Shown here piece after piece: positions 24,340-27,901 of a DNA stretch of 27,901 nucleotides. The notes below the pieces were generated by a model, which ran no database searches, was not told where the DNA came from, and saw nothing but the letters and a program-made list of their open reading frames with translations. The stretch lies in assembly GCA_017998095.1 (NCBI GenBank), contig JAGODU010000037.1, positions 1 to 27,901 on the forward strand. The letters are read 5' to 3'. The translations under genes and the position numbers were made by a program. How positions within the stretch are numbered: position 1 is the first letter of the stretch; each line of letters begins with the position of its first letter. Origin of the DNA: Prolixibacteraceae bacterium. Its GTDB lineage: Bacteria > Bacteroidota > Bacteroidia > Bacteroidales > Prolixibacteraceae.

Positions 24340-25275
24340 ATGTCTCTATTAATTGGTTCAGTAACTATAGGCTTAATCTTAGCTCTTTTATCACTGGGAA
24401 TTTTTATCAGCTTCAGAATATTTGATTTCCCTGATATAACTGCTGAAGGTTCTTTTACTTTTGGTGCTGCTACCGGAGCATCTCTAATTGTTGCAGGAGT
24501 AAACCCTCTATTAGCTAGCTCAATAGCTTTTTTCGCAGGGATGGCCGCAGGGGCTGTTACAGGAATAATACATACCCGTTTCAAAATAAACCCTTTACTT
24601 GCCGGAATTCTTGTAATGACCGCTCTGTATTCTGTAAACTTACATGTAATGGGTAAAAGCAATATTCCCTTATTAAGCGAAACAACAATATTTACCTGGA
24701 TTGAAAAATTCTCTGCCTCTGTTTCCGGGAATAACCCAAAAACATTGGTACTCGGATGGGAAGTAGCAAAGAAAGACTTATGGGTCCTCCTGTTTTGCTT
24801 TGTTTCCATATCTGCTTTCTGCCTTTTATTATGGTGGTTCTTTAAAACCAATATTGGAACAGCAATGCGGGCAACAGGAGATAATGCTCAAATGATCAGA
24901 GCTCTTGGTGTTAACACTAAAGCAATGATAATTATTGGCGTAGCTCTCTCCAATGGATTCATTGCACTTGCCGGTTCTATGCTTGCTCAATACCAAGGTT
25001 TTGCTGATGTTCAAATGGGGATTGGTATGATGGTATGGGGATTGGCTAGTGTCATAATAGGAGAAGCAATAATCAATGACAATAGCGTTGGATTTGTAAT
25101 TATCGGAGCTGTATTAGGCTCAGTGCTATTCAGAATATTGGTTGCTATTGCTCTCCGATGGGGCTTAAATCCTAACGACCTGAAAATAATAACTGCACTG
25201 TTTGTCTTTATCGCCCTGATATTACCGGGCTTACTTAAGAATAATAAACTTACCTTAAGAAAAAGAAATGCTTAA
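24340..25275 (+). CDS. ABC transporter permease (TrpY-like)
   Basis: The 311-residue membrane protein has eight to ten hydrophobic segments. It fits the branched-chain-type permease family (BPD_transp_2) in its TrpY-like branch, with ISFRIFDFPDITAEGSFTFG near the N-terminus and GTAMRATGDNAQMIRALGVN as the cytoplasmic loop that contacts the ATPase. The gene lies between the STAS protein gene (one base before) and the ATPase gene (8-nt overlap), so the three are tightly coupled. It forms the channel for the substrate delivered by the ABC_sub_bind-type proteins in this operon. Direction is import by family. Confidence 0.9.
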   Translation: MSLLIGSVTIGLILALLSLGIFISFRIFDFPDITAEGSFTFGAATGASLIVAGVNPLLASSIAFFAGMAAGAVTGIIHTRFKINPLLAGILVMTALYSVNLHVMGKSNIPLLSETTIFTWIEKFSASVSGNNPKTLVLGWEVAKKDLWVLLFCFVSISAFCLLLWWFFKTNIGTAMRATGDNAQMIRALGVNTKAMIIIGVALSNGFIALAGSMLAQYQGFADVQMGIGMMVWGLASVIIGEAIINDNSVGFVIIGAVLGSVLFRILVAIALRWGLNPNDLKIITALFVFIALILPGLLKNNKLTLRKRNA

Positions 25276-26080
25276 AATAGTTAATATAAAAAAGACCTTC
25301 AACCCCGGAACTGTTAATGAAGTAAAAGCTCTTCAGGGCATTTCACTGGAAATTGAAGATGGAAGCTTTGTTTGTGTATTAGGGACAAACGGCTCAGGTA
25401 AGTCAACCCTTTTAAATGCAGTCGCCGGAACGTTTATAATCGATGAAGGCTCAATAATATTGGACAATAATGACATTACTAAATGGCAGGAACATAAAAG
25501 GGCTAAACTAATAGGAAGAGTTTTCCAAAATCCTTTCAGCGGAACAGCTCCTAATATGTCAATTCAGGAAAACCTTGCTTTGGCTATTAAACGCGGAAAA
25601 ACCAGAGGTATTGGTTGGTGCTTGCCAAAAGCTATCATCGATGATTTTAAGAATGTAGTTAAACCTCTTAATATGGGTCTGGAAAACCGTCTTGAAAACC
25701 AAATAGGTAAGTTGTCAGGCGGCCAAAGACAAGCATTAACTCTTTTGATGTCAACACTTTTGAAACCAAAATTACTCCTTCTTGACGAACACACTGCTGC
25801 CCTTGATCCAAAAACAGCCAGCAAGGTAATCGACTTTACTCAGCAAATAATCAATAAAGATAAACTTACTACTTTAATGGTCACCCACTCAATGCAACAA
25901 GCTGTTAATCTTGGTGATAGGATTATCATGATGCATCAGGGCAAAATTGCTTATGACTTTAAAGATGAAGATAAAAAGAGACTAAAAGTCAATGACCTTT
26001 TAAAATTATTTGATGAATTAAGACAAAAAGACCACATTGATCCTACAGTTGCAAACCTTATAGAAGAAATTTACATCTGA
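25268..26080 (+). CDS. ABC transporter ATP-binding protein (TrpZ-like)
   Basis: This 270-residue protein has a full set of ABC ATPase motifs: Walker A GTNGSGKST (39-47), Q-loop Q87 (VFQNPF), signature LSGGQ (149-153), Walker B LLLLDEH (169-175) with the catalytic Glu at 174, and switch His207 (MVTHS). It overlaps the permease gene by 8 nt, and its stop codon shares a base with the next ATG. It powers import through the permease encoded just upstream. The D-loop reads AALDP as in working ATPases, so there is no sign of loss of activity. Confidence 0.93.
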   Translation: MLKIVNIKKTFNPGTVNEVKALQGISLEIEDGSFVCVLGTNGSGKSTLLNAVAGTFIIDEGSIILDNNDITKWQEHKRAKLIGRVFQNPFSGTAPNMSIQENLALAIKRGKTRGIGWCLPKAIIDDFKNVVKPLNMGLENRLENQIGKLSGGQRQALTLLMSTLLKPKLLLLDEHTAALDPKTASKVIDFTQQIINKDKLTTLMVTHSMQQAVNLGDRIIMMHQGKIAYDFKDEDKKRLKVNDLLKLFDELRQKDHIDPTVANLIEEIYI

Positions 26081-27075
26081 TGAAATCAGCAAAAAAAATC
26101 GGGATAGCAATTTTTGCTTTGTTATTGACATCAGCAATTCTATTGCTTTTTGATTTAGATAACCGTAAAAATATTAAGCAAAAACATGTCCAGATAGCTG
26201 TTTTCAAAATGGCATCACGTGTTGTCCTGGATAACGCTGAAAAGGGAGTACTTGATGCATTAAATGAAAATGGATTTATTGAAGGAAAAAACTGTAATAT
26301 CAAAAAGTTTTCTGCTGAAGGAGATATGCCAACTGCCAATATGATTGCAAATAACATTGTCAGTAGTAAATTCGATTACGTAATAACAATCAGTACCCCC
26401 GCCTTGCAAATAATGGCCAATGCCAATAAAGAAGGTAAAGTAACCCATGTTTTTTGCTCAGTAACTGACCCTTATGCTTCAGGAGTTGGAATTACAGGAA
26501 AAGAAGGGCATCAGCATCCCAAACATCTTGTAGGCATTGGAACATTTCAACCAGTCGAAGAAGCTTTCGAGATTGCAAAACAAATGAATCCTGATCTTAA
26601 TAAGGTAGGCACAGTTTGGTGCCCAAGTGAAGTATGCTCTGAGGCCTGCTTAAAGCTGGCAAGAAAAAAATGCAAAGAACTTGGCATTGAATTACTTGAA
26701 GCAAGTGTGGAAAGTCCCACTCAAATATTGGAATCAGCAATGTCGCTTACCGCCAGAGGAGTTGAAGCATTATGGCTGGGAGGTGATAACGTGGTAGAAT
26801 TAGGTGTAGACCAACTTATTAATGCCGCAAATAAAGCTCAGATTCCTCTTTTTATTAATAACCCGCTGATTGTATATGGAAACGTACTTTTCGGCTTAGG
26901 TGCTGAATATTATGAAGTAGGCCATTTAGCCGGAGAAATGGCATCAGATTTAATGAAAGGCAAAAAGACTACTGAAATTAAAATCGAAAATGTAGTACCC
27001 CAAAATCTTAAAATAAATAAAGATGCACTTAAGAATATAAAGGGAAAATGGGAAATCAGCCAATTCGAAAATTAA
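26080..27075 (+). CDS. ABC_sub_bind-type (TrpX-like) binding protein 2
   Basis: This 331-residue protein has an N-terminal membrane segment (IGIAIFALLLTSAILLLFD) and no lipobox cysteine. The body resembles the product of 21914: a DYVITISTPALQIM segment, FCSVTDPYASGVG, GTVWCPSEVCSEA, and the C-terminal YYEVGHLAGEMASDLMKG. Both share the unusual membrane-proximal D-x-D/N-N-R motif. The ATG overlaps the ATPase stop codon by one base, so it belongs to the same operon and is the best candidate for the main binding protein. Several cysteines (SEVCSEACLKLARKKC) are unusual for an exported protein. It ends 5 nt before a convergent gene. Confidence 0.87.
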   Translation: MKSAKKIGIAIFALLLTSAILLLFDLDNRKNIKQKHVQIAVFKMASRVVLDNAEKGVLDALNENGFIEGKNCNIKKFSAEGDMPTANMIANNIVSSKFDYVITISTPALQIMANANKEGKVTHVFCSVTDPYASGVGITGKEGHQHPKHLVGIGTFQPVEEAFEIAKQMNPDLNKVGTVWCPSEVCSEACLKLARKKCKELGIELLEASVESPTQILESAMSLTARGVEALWLGGDNVVELGVDQLINAANKAQIPLFINNPLIVYGNVLFGLGAEYYEVGHLAGEMASDLMKGKKTTEIKIENVVPQNLKINKDALKNIKGKWEISQFEN

Positions 27076-27080
27076 ACCTC

Positions 27081-27575
27081 TTAAAGACTGGAAAGCCGAA
27101 CATGCCTTAATATTTCACCTGCCTGAATAAAGGTTCCGTTTGAACAACCGGTAACATTGCAAAAGGTTATTGCTTCATTAAAATTTAACTTTGGAGTTAG
27201 TCCAACAACAACCATCTCTGCCCCCGGACTACAATTACAATTTACTAGCTTTTCAAACATCACTCCGCAGTGTGGACAATATAATTCATCTTTTACACCA
27301 CTAATCAATTCTCCCTTTAGTATTATTTTATCAAAATCGCCTTCAATAGCTGAAATAACAAATTCGCCTTCAGCTCCTTCCCTTTTGAATTTTAACCTCA
27401 ACCCCGGAAAACCATTGATTAAATTTTCCTTATCAACAATATTGCAACCATTTGGACAAAAGGCTTCAGTAACTTCGTACCTGACTTTATTCTCAATTTG
27501 CTTTCTATTCCTTAAACGCTGTTCTCGCTCATTCAACGGAATAACCAACCTGCCGTCTTTACCAAATCTTGCCAT
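27081..27575 (-). CDS. Cysteine-rich protein of unknown function (probable metal binding)
   Basis: With the start at 27575 the protein has 164 residues (MARFGKDGRLVIPL); an in-frame ATG at 27650 would add 25 residues of less typical composition. I do not recognise the family. Four cysteine pairs occur: C40/C44 (CPNGC), C100/C103 (CPHC), C113/C115 (CNC) and C139/C144 (CNVTGC). This suggests one or two zinc or other metal sites. No signal peptide is apparent with the shorter start. The opposite strand is also open over 27157-27660, but its product is low-complexity and lacks motifs, so the minus-strand reading is preferred. It converges on the transporter operon with only 5 bases between. Confidence 0.65.
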   Translation of the reverse strand: MARFGKDGRLVIPLNEREQRLRNRKQIENKVRYEVTEAFCPNGCNIVDKENLINGFPGLRLKFKREGAEGEFVISAIEGDFDKIILKGELISGVKDELYCPHCGVMFEKLVNCNCSPGAEMVVVGLTPKLNFNEAITFCNVTGCSNGTFIQAGEILRHVRLSSL

Positions 27576-27796
27576 AAATCTTGAAATTAAAACATTAATA
27601 CAATCCTTCTGCAAAATACATTTTAATTTTGTTTTTAATATATGTTGCATTAATAAATAAGTGATTTTCTTATTACTGTTAAATTGTTGTTTACTAAAAG
27701 AGACAAGCTGAATTTGATAGTTCTAAAAATCAATCTGATATCAAAAAATAAAATAATCTTTCTTTTAGTAGTAATGAAAAATATAAATCTCAACCA

Positions 27797-27880
27797 TACC
27801 AAATACTTACCAAATACTACCCAAATACCATAAGAAAAATTTCTTATGGTATTTGGGTAGTATTTGGTAAGTATTTGGTA
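27797..27880. repeat. Perfect 41-bp inverted repeat with 2-nt spacer
   Basis: Bases 27797-27837 are exactly complementary to 27840-27880, with AA between. Each arm contains three near-identical 11-bp direct repeats (TACCAAATACT, TACCAAATACT, ACCCAAATACC). It lies in non-coding DNA upstream of the minus-strand gene and 21 bases from the window edge. There is no T-run typical of a terminator. It could be a mobile-element end, a very stable hairpin, or a library or assembly artefact. The rest of 27576-27796 shows nothing I can name. Confidence 0.95.
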
Positions 27881-27901
27881 CCTTCTTGCTTTATCCTGTC
27901 C

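Noticed and set aside
27157..27660. Plus-strand reading frame opposite the cysteine-rich gene
   Set aside because: The product is Ser/Thr/Phe-rich low complexity with no motif, while the minus strand has regularly spaced cysteine pairs. It is most likely a shadow.
27797..27901. Insertion sequence end
   Set aside because: An inverted repeat alone, with no transposase and no visible target duplication in the window, is not enough to name a mobile element.

Overview
The window reads as chromosomal DNA of an AT-rich, probably anaerobic member of the Bacteroidota. Supporting signs are TAnnTTTG-type -7 promoter elements, few Shine-Dalgarno sequences, a TorF-like outer-membrane protein next to glnK-amtB, a PrsW-type protease beside an ECF sigma factor, a ferredoxin-dependent 2-oxoacid oxidoreductase, and many envelope proteins with signal peptides. 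No rRNA, tRNA, transposase, phage gene or CRISPR array was seen.

Layout. (1) Minus strand, 1-1578: a nitrogen module of a TorF-like outer-membrane protein, a PII regulator with an unusual T-loop, and the N-terminal part of an Amt ammonium channel cut by the window edge. (2) 1579-2265: an AT-rich divergent intergenic region. (3) 2266-5418: an outer-membrane porin, a 59-residue symporter accessory protein and a sodium:solute symporter, ending in a 14-bp hairpin. (4) 5524-7330: its own -7 element, a phenylacetate-CoA ligase and a double-ACT protein. (5) 7435-12636: an operon with a -7 element, a Phe-rich leader peptide, an intrinsic attenuator, prephenate dehydratase, an aminotransferase, a 2[4Fe-4S] ferredoxin and the three catalytic subunits of a 2-oxoacid:ferredoxin oxidoreductase, closed by a strong terminator. 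(6) 12737-20019: a PrsW-like protease, an ECF sigma factor and its anti-sigma factor, two paralogous membrane-anchored proteins (one with a C-terminal tail of sixteen five-residue repeats), and a 992-residue secreted metalloprotease/propeller/barrel protein. (7) 20088-27075: an ABC-transporter operon holding an NMT1-type binding protein, an RsbW-like kinase, two STAS proteins, two ABC_sub_bind-type binding proteins, a permease and an ATPase. (8) A convergent gene for a cysteine-rich protein of unknown function, then a perfect 41-bp inverted repeat near the right edge.

How the genes may work together. Phenylpyruvate links regions 4 and 5. Prephenate dehydratase makes it from prephenate. Phenylacetate-CoA ligase plus a ferredoxin-dependent oxidoreductase could make it by reductive carboxylation of phenylacetyl-CoA. 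The aminotransferase converts it to phenylalanine. Placing the oxidoreductase under a phenylalanine attenuator argues for aryl-pyruvate rather than branched-chain specificity. Region 7 joins a complete ABC transporter to a kinase/STAS partner-switching pair. No PP2C phosphatase or sigma factor lies in that operon, so the STAS switch may act on the transporter itself. Regions 5 and 7 are the best candidates for incompletely described systems.
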